A stretch of DNA of 64,000 bases from NCBI GenBank assembly GCA_963704295.1, contig OY969884.1, positions 2,790,001-2,854,000 of the forward strand, given 5' to 3'. The DNA is from JACCVL01 sp963704295. GTDB lineage: Bacteria > Actinomycetota > Actinomycetes > Propionibacteriales > Nocardioidaceae. Shown one piece after another: positions 23,230 through 31,697 of the stretch (its first letter is position 1; each line of letters opens with the position of its first letter). Position numbers and translations under genes: made by a program. The notes beneath the pieces are model-generated. The model did no database searches. It was not told the DNA's origin and worked only from the letters and a program-made list of their open reading frames with translations.

Positions 23230-24167
23230 GCGAGCCGGTGCGCGCGGCCGCACGTCCTCGGCGAACCGCCGGCAGCGAGCGGTTGTCGGCGGCTGCGTAC
23301 CGGCTGGGCTGGTCGCTGGGCGCCCGCGTCCCGGAGCCGGTCGCCGGGCGGCTGCTCGACGCGGCGGCCGACCGGACCTGGGCGCGCCGTGGCGCCGGGA
23401 TGACCCAGCTCGAGCGCAACCTGGCCCGCGCCGCACCTGGCCTCGGTGCGGGGGCCATTGCCGAGCTCGGCCGGGAGGCGATGCGCTCGTACCTGCGCTA
23501 CTGGGGCGAGGCGTTCCGGCTGCCGCGCTGGTCGGCGGCCGAGGTGCGGGACCGGATCGTGCTGCACGACGCCGACCGGCTGCTGGACGCGCACGCCGCC
23601 GGCCGGGGGGTGGTGGCGGCGCTGCCACACTCCGGCAACTGGGACCTCGCCGGTGCGTGGGCCTGCGCGAGCGGGATGCCGCTCACCACCGTCGCGGAGC
23701 GGTTGCGACCCGAGAGCCTGTACGACGACTTCGTCGCCTACCGAGCCTCGCTGGGGATGGAGATCCTGCCGCTCACCGGCGCCGGCTCGTCGTTTCGGAC
23801 CTTGATCGACCGGGTGCGTGCCGGGCGGTTCGTGCCGCTGCTGGCCGATCGCGACCTGTCCAGCGGCGGCGTTGCGGTGCCGCTGCTCGGCGAGCCGGCG
23901 AGCCTCCCGGTGGGACCGGCCCGGCTGGCGCAGATCACGGGGGCACCGCTGATGCCCATCACCTGTGACTACGGCGGACCGGAGGGCCGCGACGGACGGA
24001 TGCACCTGCGCATGCACGAGCCGGTGCCCCCGGCCGCGGGCCGGACCGGTGCGGTCGCGATGACCGCCGCGGTCGCCGACGTCTTCACGACCGCCATCGC
24101 CGCCACGCCGGTCGACTGGCACATGCTGCAACGGGTCTTCGTCGCCGACCTGGAACCGCCACGATGA
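23226..24167 (+). CDS. patA: Phosphatidylinositol mannoside acyltransferase
   Basis: Transfers an acyl chain to the mannose of PIM on the cytoplasmic face. Belongs to the LPLAT/HtrB-like family: catalytic H-x4-D in LPHSGNWDLAG (near residue 137), LADRDLSSGG (near 208), and the GPARLAQITGAPLMPI stretch (near 229). Length 313 is normal. It shares GTGA with pgsA and ATGA with pimA, so the three are one operon. The GTG start is set by that overlap. Symbol follows Rv2611c. Confidence 0.9.
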   Translation: MSEPVRAAARPRRTAGSERLSAAAYRLGWSLGARVPEPVAGRLLDAAADRTWARRGAGMTQLERNLARAAPGLGAGAIAELGREAMRSYLRYWGEAFRLPRWSAAEVRDRIVLHDADRLLDAHAAGRGVVAALPHSGNWDLAGAWACASGMPLTTVAERLRPESLYDDFVAYRASLGMEILPLTGAGSSFRTLIDRVRAGRFVPLLADRDLSSGGVAVPLLGEPASLPVGPARLAQITGAPLMPITCDYGGPEGRDGRMHLRMHEPVPPAAGRTGAVAMTAAVADVFTTAIAATPVDWHMLQRVFVADLEPPR

Positions 24168-25324
24168 AGGTCGGGCTGGTGTGCCCGTACTCGCTGGACG
24201 TGCCGGGCGGCGTCCAGCACCACGTGCTGGAGCTCGCCGCGGCGCTGATCGATCTGGGGCACGACGTCAGCGTGCTCGCTCCGGCCGAGCCGCCGGCGGA
24301 CGGCCCGGCCGCCGACGCGCTGCCCGCCTACGTCGTGCCGGCCGGCGGGGCGGTCGCCGTGCCCTACAACGGCTCCGTCGCTCGGCTGTCGTTCGGGCCC
24401 GGCTCAGTGGCCCGCGTCCGGAGGTGGCTCGCCGACGAGCGCCCGGACGTCCTGCACGTGCACGAGCCCACCGCCCCCAGCCTGTCGCTGCTGGCGCTGT
24501 GGGCGGCGGACGTACCGGTGGTGGCGACCTTCCACACCTCGATGCCGTCGGCGTCGCGGGTGATGGCGGTGGTCGGCAGCGCGCTGCGTCCGGCCCTGGA
24601 GCGGATCGCGGCGCGGATCGCGGTGAGTGAGCACGCGCTGACCACCATGCAGCGGCACGTCGGCGGTTCCGGGGTGGTGATCCCCAACGGGCTCTGGGTC
24701 TCCGCCTTCCATGACCAGCCGGCCGAGCCGGCGTGGTCGGGCACCGGGGCCACGGTCGCCTTCCTCGGCCGGACCGACGAGCCGCGGAAGGGCCTGGAGG
24801 TGCTGCTCGCCGCGTGGCCGGCGGTGGTCAGGTCATCCCCGCAGGCGCGGCTGCTGGTAGCCGGCGCCGGTGACGTAGCCCAGGTGCGCGGTCAGGCGTC
24901 GGAGCTGCCCGGCCGGGCCGGCGAGTCGGTCCGGGTGCTTGGCCGGTTGAGCGACGGGCAACGGGCCCGGTTGCTCGCGTCGGCGGACGTGTTCGTCGCG
25001 CCCAATACCGGCGGGGAGAGCTTCGGGATCGTGTTGGTGGAGGCGATGGCCGCCGGGGCCGCGGTGCTCGCCAGTGACCTGCCCGCCTTCGCGGCGGTGC
25101 TGGAGCAGGGCCGGCTCGGCCGGCTGTTCGCCGCGGGCGACCCCTCGGCGCTGGCCGCCGCGGCCGGGGCGATGATCGACGACCCGGCGGGCCGGCAGGC
25201 GCTGGTCGAACGGGCGGAGCAGGCCGTGTGGGGCTACGACTGGAGCGTGGTGGCCGGCCGGGTGCTCCGGGTCTACGAGACCGTCACCGCGGTCGGTCGG
25301 CAGCCGGCGGGGCGGTCCGGATGA
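24164..25324 (+). CDS. pimA: Phosphatidyl-myo-inositol mannosyltransferase PimA
   Basis: GT-B glycosyltransferase (family GT4) adding the first mannose from GDP-mannose to phosphatidylinositol. The N-terminal VGLVCPYSLDVPGGVQHHV with the glycine loop, HVHEPTAPSLSLLAL (near 99), and the C-terminal donor site VAPNTGGESFGIVLVEAMAAGA with the E-x7-E motif (near 280-301) are intact. Length 386 equals the family. It overlaps the acyltransferase by ATGA and the following membrane-protein gene by ATGA. Role and context agree completely with mycobacterial Rv2610c. Confidence 0.93.
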   Translation: MKVGLVCPYSLDVPGGVQHHVLELAAALIDLGHDVSVLAPAEPPADGPAADALPAYVVPAGGAVAVPYNGSVARLSFGPGSVARVRRWLADERPDVLHVHEPTAPSLSLLALWAADVPVVATFHTSMPSASRVMAVVGSALRPALERIAARIAVSEHALTTMQRHVGGSGVVIPNGLWVSAFHDQPAEPAWSGTGATVAFLGRTDEPRKGLEVLLAAWPAVVRSSPQARLLVAGAGDVAQVRGQASELPGRAGESVRVLGRLSDGQRARLLASADVFVAPNTGGESFGIVLVEAMAAGAAVLASDLPAFAAVLEQGRLGRLFAAGDPSALAAAAGAMIDDPAGRQALVERAEQAVWGYDWSVVAGRVLRVYETVTAVGRQPAGRSG

Positions 25325-25910
25325 CCGCCCAGGTGCTCGCGGCGTCGCTCGCGGCCCTGCTCGTCCTCGGCGCGGTGACGGTGTGGCTGAGCAGCACCGC
25401 GGGTCGGCTGGATCGGATGCACATCCGGCTGGCGACCGCACAGGCCTCGCTGGACCGGCAGCTGGTCGACCGGGCAGCGGCCGCGGCGGCGGTGGCGCAC
25501 TCCGGGGTGCTGGACCCGGCCGCGTCGGTGCTGCTGCTCGCGGCGGCCGAGTCGGCCCGCCAGGCCCCGCCGGGCGAGCGGGAGACCGCGGAGTCCGCCC
25601 TGTCCGTGGACCTGCGCGCGGTGCTGGGCGACCCCGAGGCCGTGCAGCATGCCTGGCAGTTCGCGAGCCACCGGCCGCTGCTCGTCGAGCTCGCCGCCTC
25701 GTGTGACCGGGTGCGGCTGGCCCGGCGCTTCCACGACGACCTGGTGGCCCGGACCCAGGCGATGCGCCGGCGGCGGGTGGTGCGCCTCGCCCGGTTGGCC
25801 GGTCGTGCCGTGTGGCCGGTGCTGGTCGGGCTGGACGACGAGCCTCCGCAGGCGCTACTCAGCCGGGCCGGCATGGCGGACCCACCGGCCCCCGGTCGTA
25901 CGATGGGGGG

Positions 25911-25914
<4 letters not shown>
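25321..25914 (+). CDS. Single-pass membrane protein in the PIM operon
   Basis: A 197-residue protein with one N-terminal membrane helix (about 4-26, VLAASLAALLVLGAVTVWL) followed by a cytosolic helical domain rich in Ala, Leu and Arg (LDRMHIRLATAQASLDRQLVDR). Such a protein follows pimA in many actinobacteria; in mycobacteria (Rv2609c) a NUDIX domain is attached, which is absent here. No catalytic motif is visible. It overlaps pimA by ATGA and pdxS by GTGA. It may be an assembly or anchoring factor, but this is a guess. Confidence 0.75.
25899..25904 (+). promoter_or_regulatory. Internal -10 hexamer before pdxS
   Basis: TACGAT, inside the end of the membrane-protein gene, exactly 6 nt (six G) before the pdxS GTG. 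It could give pdxS an independent leaderless transcript. Confidence 0.4.
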
Positions 25915-26828
<914 letters not shown>

Positions 26829-26835
26829 CCCGCCG

Positions 26836-27429
26836 GTGAGCACCGACCGGCCCGGTTTCCTCCGCCCCGCAGCGAAGCCCTCGCCCGACGAGCGGCTCCG
26901 GGACTTCGCCCGGGTGCAGGTGCGGGCCGGACTGCTCGAGCCGCCCGCCCTGCTCGCAGAGGTGCGGGAGGCGGTCGAGGCCGACCTGCCCGAGGCGGAG
27001 CCGGACGGGCTCGCGCGCACATTGGTCGAGGCCGCCCGGGCCGACCTGCTGGCCGAGCAGCGGGACTGGGAGCGGCCCACCGACCACGACCGGCTGCAGG
27101 CCGCGTTCGCCGATCTGCGGGAGGCCGACGTGCTGGTGCTGCAGGCAGTGGACGACCACTGGGTCGCCGACGCCGAGCTGCGCCGGCGAGCAGCGGACGG
27201 CCGGCCTGCGCGCGGTGCGGTCTGGTTCACCGCACCGGACGTGTGGCACGCGGTGGACCACGGGATGCTGGAGCTCAACGTGTGGCACGGGGACACCGCG
27301 AACGTCGCGCCGGGCGAACCGCTGCTCGACCTCGTGGTCGACACCCTGGCCGCGCACGACCTGTCCGCGCACTTCGACGAGGGACGGGTCGAGGTCGGCG
27401 CCGCCTGGCGCAAGCCGCTCACCGACTGA
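26836..27429 (+). CDS. Conserved hypothetical, DUF6891-like
   Basis: A 197-residue soluble acidic protein, with no signal or membrane segment. The N-terminal half is helical (LRDFARVQVRAGLLEPPALLAEVREAVE). The middle WERPTDHDRLQAAFADLREADVLVLQ and the end VDTLAAHDLSAHFDEGRVEVGAAWRKPL resemble my memory of DUF6891 proteins. No catalytic residues stand out. It lies between pdxS and pdxT, 7 nt after pdxS with a GTG start, so it is probably co-transcribed, but a PLP role is not shown. Confidence 0.6.
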   Translation: MSTDRPGFLRPAAKPSPDERLRDFARVQVRAGLLEPPALLAEVREAVEADLPEAEPDGLARTLVEAARADLLAEQRDWERPTDHDRLQAAFADLREADVLVLQAVDDHWVADAELRRRAADGRPARGAVWFTAPDVWHAVDHGMLELNVWHGDTANVAPGEPLLDLVVDTLAAHDLSAHFDEGRVEVGAAWRKPLTD

Positions 27430-27445
27430 GCCCGGGCTCGCTCCG

Positions 27446-27451
27446 TACCAT
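27446..27451 (+). promoter_or_regulatory. Leaderless -10 hexamer of pdxT
   Basis: TACCAT, exactly 6 nt before the ATG at 27458, with no Shine-Dalgarno. Confidence 0.45.
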
Positions 27452-27457
27452 GGCGAC

Positions 27458-28066
27458 ATGGCTCCGACCGTCGGCGTGCTGGCGCTGCAGGGCGACGTGG
27501 CGGAGCACCTCAGGGTGCTGCGGGAGGTCGGCGCGAGCGCCGGCCCGGTGCGCAGCCCCGAGGAGCTGGGTCGGGTGGACGCGCTGGTCCTGCCCGGCGG
27601 CGAGTCGACCACCATGGTCAAGCTGGCCCGCGCGTTCGATCTGCTGGAGCCGCTGCGGCGGCGGGTGCGGGCGGGGATGCCGACCTTCGGCACCTGCGCC
27701 GGCATGATCCTGCTGGCCGACCGGATCGAGGGCGGGGCGCCGGGGCAGGAGAGCGTCGGCGGGTTGGACGTGACCGTGCGGCGCAACGCGTTCGGGCGGC
27801 AGGTCGACTCGTGCGAGACCGACGTCGACTTCACCGGAGTTGCCGGGCGGCTCCGGGCGGTGCTGATCCGCGCGCCCTGGGTGGAGAAGGCCGGGGCCGG
27901 GGTGGAGGTGCTGGCCCGGGTCGGAGAAGGCCCGGCCACCGGTAGGATCATCGCGGTCCGTCAGGGTCCGCTGCTCGCGACGTCCTTCCACCCGGAGGTG
28001 TCCGGCGACGACCGTGTGCACCGGTGGTTCGTCGACGAGTTGGTGCGCCCGGCCGCACGTCGCTGA
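27458..28066 (+). CDS. pdxT: Pyridoxal 5'-phosphate synthase, glutaminase subunit
   Basis: Class I glutamine amidotransferase of 202 residues feeding ammonia to PdxS. The family start VGVLALQGDVAEHL, the LPGGESTTM loop (near 46-54), the nucleophile in FGTCAGMILLA (Cys near 79), and the His-Glu pair in TSFHPEVSGD (near 178-187) are all seen. The ATG at 27458 matches the conserved start. It is followed after 46 nt by yebC. Confidence 0.94.
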   Translation: MAPTVGVLALQGDVAEHLRVLREVGASAGPVRSPEELGRVDALVLPGGESTTMVKLARAFDLLEPLRRRVRAGMPTFGTCAGMILLADRIEGGAPGQESVGGLDVTVRRNAFGRQVDSCETDVDFTGVAGRLRAVLIRAPWVEKAGAGVEVLARVGEGPATGRIIAVRQGPLLATSFHPEVSGDDRVHRWFVDELVRPAARR

Positions 28067-28112
28067 CCCGGCCGACGGGCTCCCGTACCGCGACCCGAGA
28101 GGACCCGCCGCG

Positions 28113-28874
28113 ATGTCCGGCCACTCCAAGTGGGCGACCACCAAGCACAAGAAGGCCGTCGTCGACGCCAAGCGCGGCAAGCTGTTCGCCAAGCTGATCA
28201 AGAACGTCGAGGTGGCAGCCCGGCTCGGCGGCGGTGACCCCACCGGCAACCCCACGCTGTACGACGCCATCCAGAAGGCGAAGAAGTCCTCGGTCCCCAA
28301 CGACAACATCGACCGGGCGGTCAAGCGTGCGTCGGGTGCCGAGGCCGGTGCCGCCGACTGGCAGACCATCATGTACGAGGGCTACGCCCCCGGCGGTGTC
28401 GCCCTGCTGGTCGAGTGCCTGACCGACAACCGGAACCGGGCCGCGGGTGAGGTGCGCACCGCAATGACCCGTGGCGGTGGGTCCATGGCCGACGCGGGCT
28501 CCGTGGCGTACATGTTCACCCGCAAGGGCGTGCTGATCGTGCCGCGAGAGCAGGAGAGCGGTCCGCTGGGCGAGGACGACGTGCTGCTCGCCGTGCTCGA
28601 GGCGGGTGCCGAGGAGGTCAACGACCTCGGCGACGCTTTCGAGGTGGTCTGCGAGCCGACCGACCTGGTCGCGGTGCGGACCGCCATCCAGGCCGCCGGC
28701 CTGGACTACGACTCGGCGGAGGCGTCCTTCGTCCCGTCGGTCACCGTGGCGGTCGACGCGGACGTGGCGGCCCGTGTGCTCCGGCTCATCGACGCGCTCG
28801 AGGACTGCGACGACGTGCAGAACGTGTTCGCCAACTACGACGCTTCCGACGAGGTGCTCGCCGAGCTCGGCTGA
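28113..28874 (+). CDS. YebC/PmpR family regulatory protein
   Basis: A 253-residue member of the YebC family, beginning MSGHSKWATTKHKKAVVDAKRG, the family's most conserved stretch. Also visible are NVEVAARLGGGDPTGNPTLYDAIQKAKK, VPNDNIDRAVKRA and YEGYAPGGVALLVECLTDN. Some members are transcription factors; recent work on the family points to easing translation of proline-rich stretches. Its place before ruvC is conserved across bacteria. An AGAGGA-like Shine-Dalgarno precedes the ATG. Confidence 0.93.
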   Translation: MSGHSKWATTKHKKAVVDAKRGKLFAKLIKNVEVAARLGGGDPTGNPTLYDAIQKAKKSSVPNDNIDRAVKRASGAEAGAADWQTIMYEGYAPGGVALLVECLTDNRNRAAGEVRTAMTRGGGSMADAGSVAYMFTRKGVLIVPREQESGPLGEDDVLLAVLEAGAEEVNDLGDAFEVVCEPTDLVAVRTAIQAAGLDYDSAEASFVPSVTVAVDADVAARVLRLIDALEDCDDVQNVFANYDASDEVLAELG

Positions 28875-28923
28875 GCCGCGCCGCCCCCGGCGCGTCGGGC
28901 CCCGAACCGGGGGTGCCGACCTC

Positions 28924-28950
28924 TACTGTCCTTGTCGAACAGGTGTTCTA
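28924..28950 (+). promoter_or_regulatory. ruvC promoter with LexA (SOS) box
   Basis: TCGAACAGGTGTTCTA (28935-28950) matches the actinobacterial LexA box TCGAAC-N4-GTTCGA at 11 of 12 fixed positions. It lies 18 nt before the ruvC start and just after a TACTGT -10 hexamer (28924-28929), a good site for repression. Confidence 0.75.
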
Positions 28951-28968
28951 GCGACGGAGGCGGTGCCG

Positions 28969-29490
28969 GTGCGAGTGCTCGGTGTCGACCCCGGACTGAC
29001 CCGGTGCGGCCTCGGCGTGGTCGAGGGTGCGCCCGGCCGGCCGGTGCAGCCGGTCGCCTGCGACGTCGCGCGCACCGCCGCCGACCGGCCGCTGGAGTCC
29101 CGGTTGCTCGCGGTGCACGACGCGGTGGAGGCATGGATCGAGACGCATCGCCCGGACGCCGTCGCCGTCGAGCGGGTGTTCAGCCAGCACAACGTGCGCA
29201 CGGTGATGGGCACGGCGCAGGCGAGCGGAGCCATCCTCGTCGCCGCGGCCCGGCACGGGTTGCCGGTGGTGACGTACACACCGAGCGAGGTCAAGGCCGC
29301 GGTGACGGGCAGCGGTCGCGCGGACAAGGCGCAGGTGACCGCGATGGTCACCCGGGTGCTCCGGCTGGAGCTGGCGCCGCGTCCGGCCGACGCGGCCGAC
29401 GCGCTGGCGCTGGCGATCTGTCACCTGTGGCGTGGCGCCGCCCAGGCCCGCATCAGTCGAGCGCTCACTGCCTCCGGGAGGTCGGGATGA
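28969..29490 (+). CDS. ruvC: Holliday junction endonuclease RuvC
   Basis: Resolves Holliday junctions as a dimer together with RuvAB. The acidic catalytic residues sit in VLGVDPGLTRCG (Asp near 7), AVAVERVFSQHN (Glu near 67) and RPADAADALALAICH (two Asp near 140). Length 173 is normal. GTG 28969 is chosen because GGAGG is 8 nt upstream; the earlier GTG at 28963 is too close to it. ATGA overlap with ruvA. A LexA-type box upstream predicts SOS induction of the ruvCAB operon. Confidence 0.93.
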   Translation: MRVLGVDPGLTRCGLGVVEGAPGRPVQPVACDVARTAADRPLESRLLAVHDAVEAWIETHRPDAVAVERVFSQHNVRTVMGTAQASGAILVAAARHGLPVVTYTPSEVKAAVTGSGRADKAQVTAMVTRVLRLELAPRPADAADALALAICHLWRGAAQARISRALTASGRSG

Positions 29491-30122
29491 TCGCATCCGT
29501 ACGCGGCCGGGTGGTCGCGGTGACACCGTCGACCGCCGTGGTCGAGGTCGGTGGCGTCGGGATGCAGGTCTCCTGCGCCCCGGGGACGCTGGCCGCGTTG
29601 CGACTCGGCGAGGAGGCGGAGCTGTCGACGTCCCTCGTGGTCCGCGAGGACTCGCTGACGCTGTTCGGCTTCGCCGACGACGACGAGCGGACCGTGTTCG
29701 AGCTGCTGCAGACGGCCAGCGGGGTCGGACCGAAGCTCGCTCAGGCGATGCTGGCCGTGCACCCACCAGACACTCTGCGCCGGGCCGTCGCCACCGACGA
29801 CCTGGCCAGCCTGACGCTCGTGCCCGGCATCGGGCGCAAGGGTGCGCAGCGGATCGTCCTCGAGTTGAAGGACCGCCTCGGCGCCCCGGCCCTCCCGGTT
29901 CGCGCCGACGCCGGGGGCCGGCCCTCGACCGGGCAGCCGAACGCAGACGGGTGGCGGGAGCAGGTCCGAAGCGGGCTGGTCGGTCTGGGCTGGGCACCGC
30001 GGGAGGCCGACTCCGCGGTCGACGCGGTCTCGGTGCTGGCCGAGGAGCAGCTCACCGAGACCGGCCGACCGGACGTGGCGGTGCTGCTGCGCGCGGCGCT
30101 GCGGACGCTGTCGCGGGCCTGA
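29487..30122 (+). CDS. ruvA: Holliday junction branch migration protein RuvA
   Basis: Tetramer that binds the four-way junction and loads RuvB. The OB fold comes first (MIASVRGRVVAVTPSTAVVEVGGVG). Two helix-hairpin-helix motifs follow: LLQTASGVGPKLAQAML (near 73) and LTLVPGIGRKGAQRIVLELKDRL (near 108). A flexible linker leads to the RuvB-binding C-terminal domain (about 150-211). Normal length of 211. It overlaps ruvC by ATGA and is 13 nt from ruvB. Confidence 0.93.
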   Translation: MIASVRGRVVAVTPSTAVVEVGGVGMQVSCAPGTLAALRLGEEAELSTSLVVREDSLTLFGFADDDERTVFELLQTASGVGPKLAQAMLAVHPPDTLRRAVATDDLASLTLVPGIGRKGAQRIVLELKDRLGAPALPVRADAGGRPSTGQPNADGWREQVRSGLVGLGWAPREADSAVDAVSVLAEEQLTETGRPDVAVLLRAALRTLSRA

Positions 30123-30135
30123 CGGGGGGTGTGCT

Positions 30136-31248
30136 GTGAGCACAGAGACCGGAGATGACGTGAGCGGCATCAGGGGCGACACCAGGGCCGCGGTGACCCC
30201 GCTGGCGACGCTGGAGGACTCCGCCGACGAGCTGGCGCTGCGGCCGAGGTCGCTTGCCGACGTCATCGGCCAGGTCAGGGTCCGAGAGCAACTCGCTCTG
30301 ATCCTGGACGCCGCTCGCGGGCGGGGCCGCACGCCGGACCACGTGCTGTTGTCCGGCCCGCCGGGGCTGGGCAAGACCACCCTGGCGATGATCATCGCCA
30401 CGGAGATGGGGGTGCCGCTGCGGGTCACCAGCGGTCCCGCGTTGCAGCACGCCGGCGACCTCGCGGCGATCCTGTCCGGGATCGGCGAGGGCGAGGTGCT
30501 GTTCGTCGACGAGGTGCACCGGATGGCGCGCGCGGCCGAGGAGATGCTCTACCTCGCCATGGAGGACTTCCGCGTCGACGTCGTGGTCGGCAAGGGGCCG
30601 GGGGCGACCGCGATCCCGCTCACGATCCCGCCATTCACCCTGGTGGGTGCGACCACCCGGGCCGGGCTGTTGCCGGGCCCACTACGGGACCGCTTCGGCT
30701 TCACTGCTCAGCTCGACTTCTACGCGTCGGCCGACCTGGCGGCGATCGTGCACCGCTCCGCCGGGCTGCTCGGGGTCGATCTGCGCCCGGACGGCGCAGG
30801 TGAGATCGCCGGGCGCTCGCGGGGAACGCCGCGGATCGCGAACCGGCTGCTCCGCCGGGTCCGCGACTTCTCCGAGGTGCGGGCCTCCGGCGTGGTCGAC
30901 GCCGAGATCGCACGGGCCGCCCTGGAGCTGTACGAAGTGGACGAGCGCGGTCTCGACCGGCTCGACCGGGCGGTGCTGGACGCGCTGTGCCGCCGGTTCG
31001 ACGGCGGGCCGGTGGGGCTGAGCACGCTGGCGGTGGCGGTCGGGGAGGAGCGGGAGACGGTCGAGGAGGTGGCCGAGCCGTTCCTGGTCCGCGAGGGTCT
31101 GCTGGCCCGTACGCCGCGGGGTCGGGTGGCCACCGCCGCGACATGGCGGCACCTGGGGCTGCCGCTGCCGCAGCCTGGTTCCGCCGCCGGCTCGCCGACG
31201 CTGTGGCGGGACGAGCCGGACGACGGGACGGCGCCCGGCTGGGGCTAG
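30136..31248 (+). CDS. ruvB: Holliday junction branch migration ATPase RuvB
   Basis: Hexameric AAA+ motor of branch migration. Walker A GPPGLGKTTLA (near 73), Walker B LFVDEVHRM (near 122), sensor 1 GATTRAG (near 172), arginine finger region GPLRDRFG, sensor 2 GTPRIANRLLRRVRDF, and the C-terminal winged helix to about 340 are all present. Length 370 is slightly above the usual 335-350 because of an extended N-terminus and a short proline-rich tail. The TAG stop opens the TAGACT hexamer upstream of yajC. Confidence 0.95.
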   Translation: MSTETGDDVSGIRGDTRAAVTPLATLEDSADELALRPRSLADVIGQVRVREQLALILDAARGRGRTPDHVLLSGPPGLGKTTLAMIIATEMGVPLRVTSGPALQHAGDLAAILSGIGEGEVLFVDEVHRMARAAEEMLYLAMEDFRVDVVVGKGPGATAIPLTIPPFTLVGATTRAGLLPGPLRDRFGFTAQLDFYASADLAAIVHRSAGLLGVDLRPDGAGEIAGRSRGTPRIANRLLRRVRDFSEVRASGVVDAEIARAALELYEVDERGLDRLDRAVLDALCRRFDGGPVGLSTLAVAVGEERETVEEVAEPFLVREGLLARTPRGRVATAATWRHLGLPLPQPGSAAGSPTLWRDEPDDGTAPGWG

Positions 31249-31251
31249 ACT
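31246..31251 (+). promoter_or_regulatory. -10 hexamer upstream of yajC-secDF
   Basis: TAGACT, beginning with the ruvB stop, 74 nt before the yajC GTG. It would leave a real 5' leader. Confidence 0.35.
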
Positions 31252-31325
31252 CGCCGCTCGGTCCGGGTGTGCTCCCGTTCCCGACGTGATCGACGTCGTG
31301 TCCCCAACCTCCCTGGAGTTCCCTC

Positions 31326-31664
31326 GTGTCACCCGAGCAGATCGGGCAGTTCCTCCCCCTTGTCCTCATCGTGGTGGTGTTCTGGCTGCTGATCCTGCGG
31401 CCCGCCCGGCGGCGGCAGCAGGAGGCCACCCGACTGCAGCGCAGCCTGGCCGTGGGCGACCGGGTGATGCTCACCGCGGGGATGTACGGCACCATCCGGG
31501 CGCTCGGCGACGAGTCGTTCGAGCTCGAGGTCGCCGACGGCGTGGTCGTGACCGTGAACCGGCACGCGGTGTCACAGGTCGTCCAGCCGGCCGCGGCACC
31601 CGACGACGCGGCCACCGGGGAGCCGACGCGAAGCGAGGACGACGGGGGCGACGTCCGGCCGTGA
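31326..31664 (+). CDS. yajC: Preprotein translocase subunit YajC
   Basis: Small accessory component of the SecDF-YajC complex. One membrane helix (about 8-24, FLPLVLIVVVFWLLIL), then the conserved RPARRRQQEATRLQRSLAVGDRVMLTAGMYGTI, and a charged C-terminal tail. 112 residues, typical. A GTG start after CCTCGT; the Shine-Dalgarno GGAG lies in the CTGGAGTTCC before it. secD follows after 33 nt, the standard order. Confidence 0.92.
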   Translation: MSPEQIGQFLPLVLIVVVFWLLILRPARRRQQEATRLQRSLAVGDRVMLTAGMYGTIRALGDESFELEVADGVVVTVNRHAVSQVVQPAAAPDDAATGEPTRSEDDGGDVRP

Positions 31665-31697
31665 CGGCGGGGCGACGAACGGGAAGGCACATCTGAC

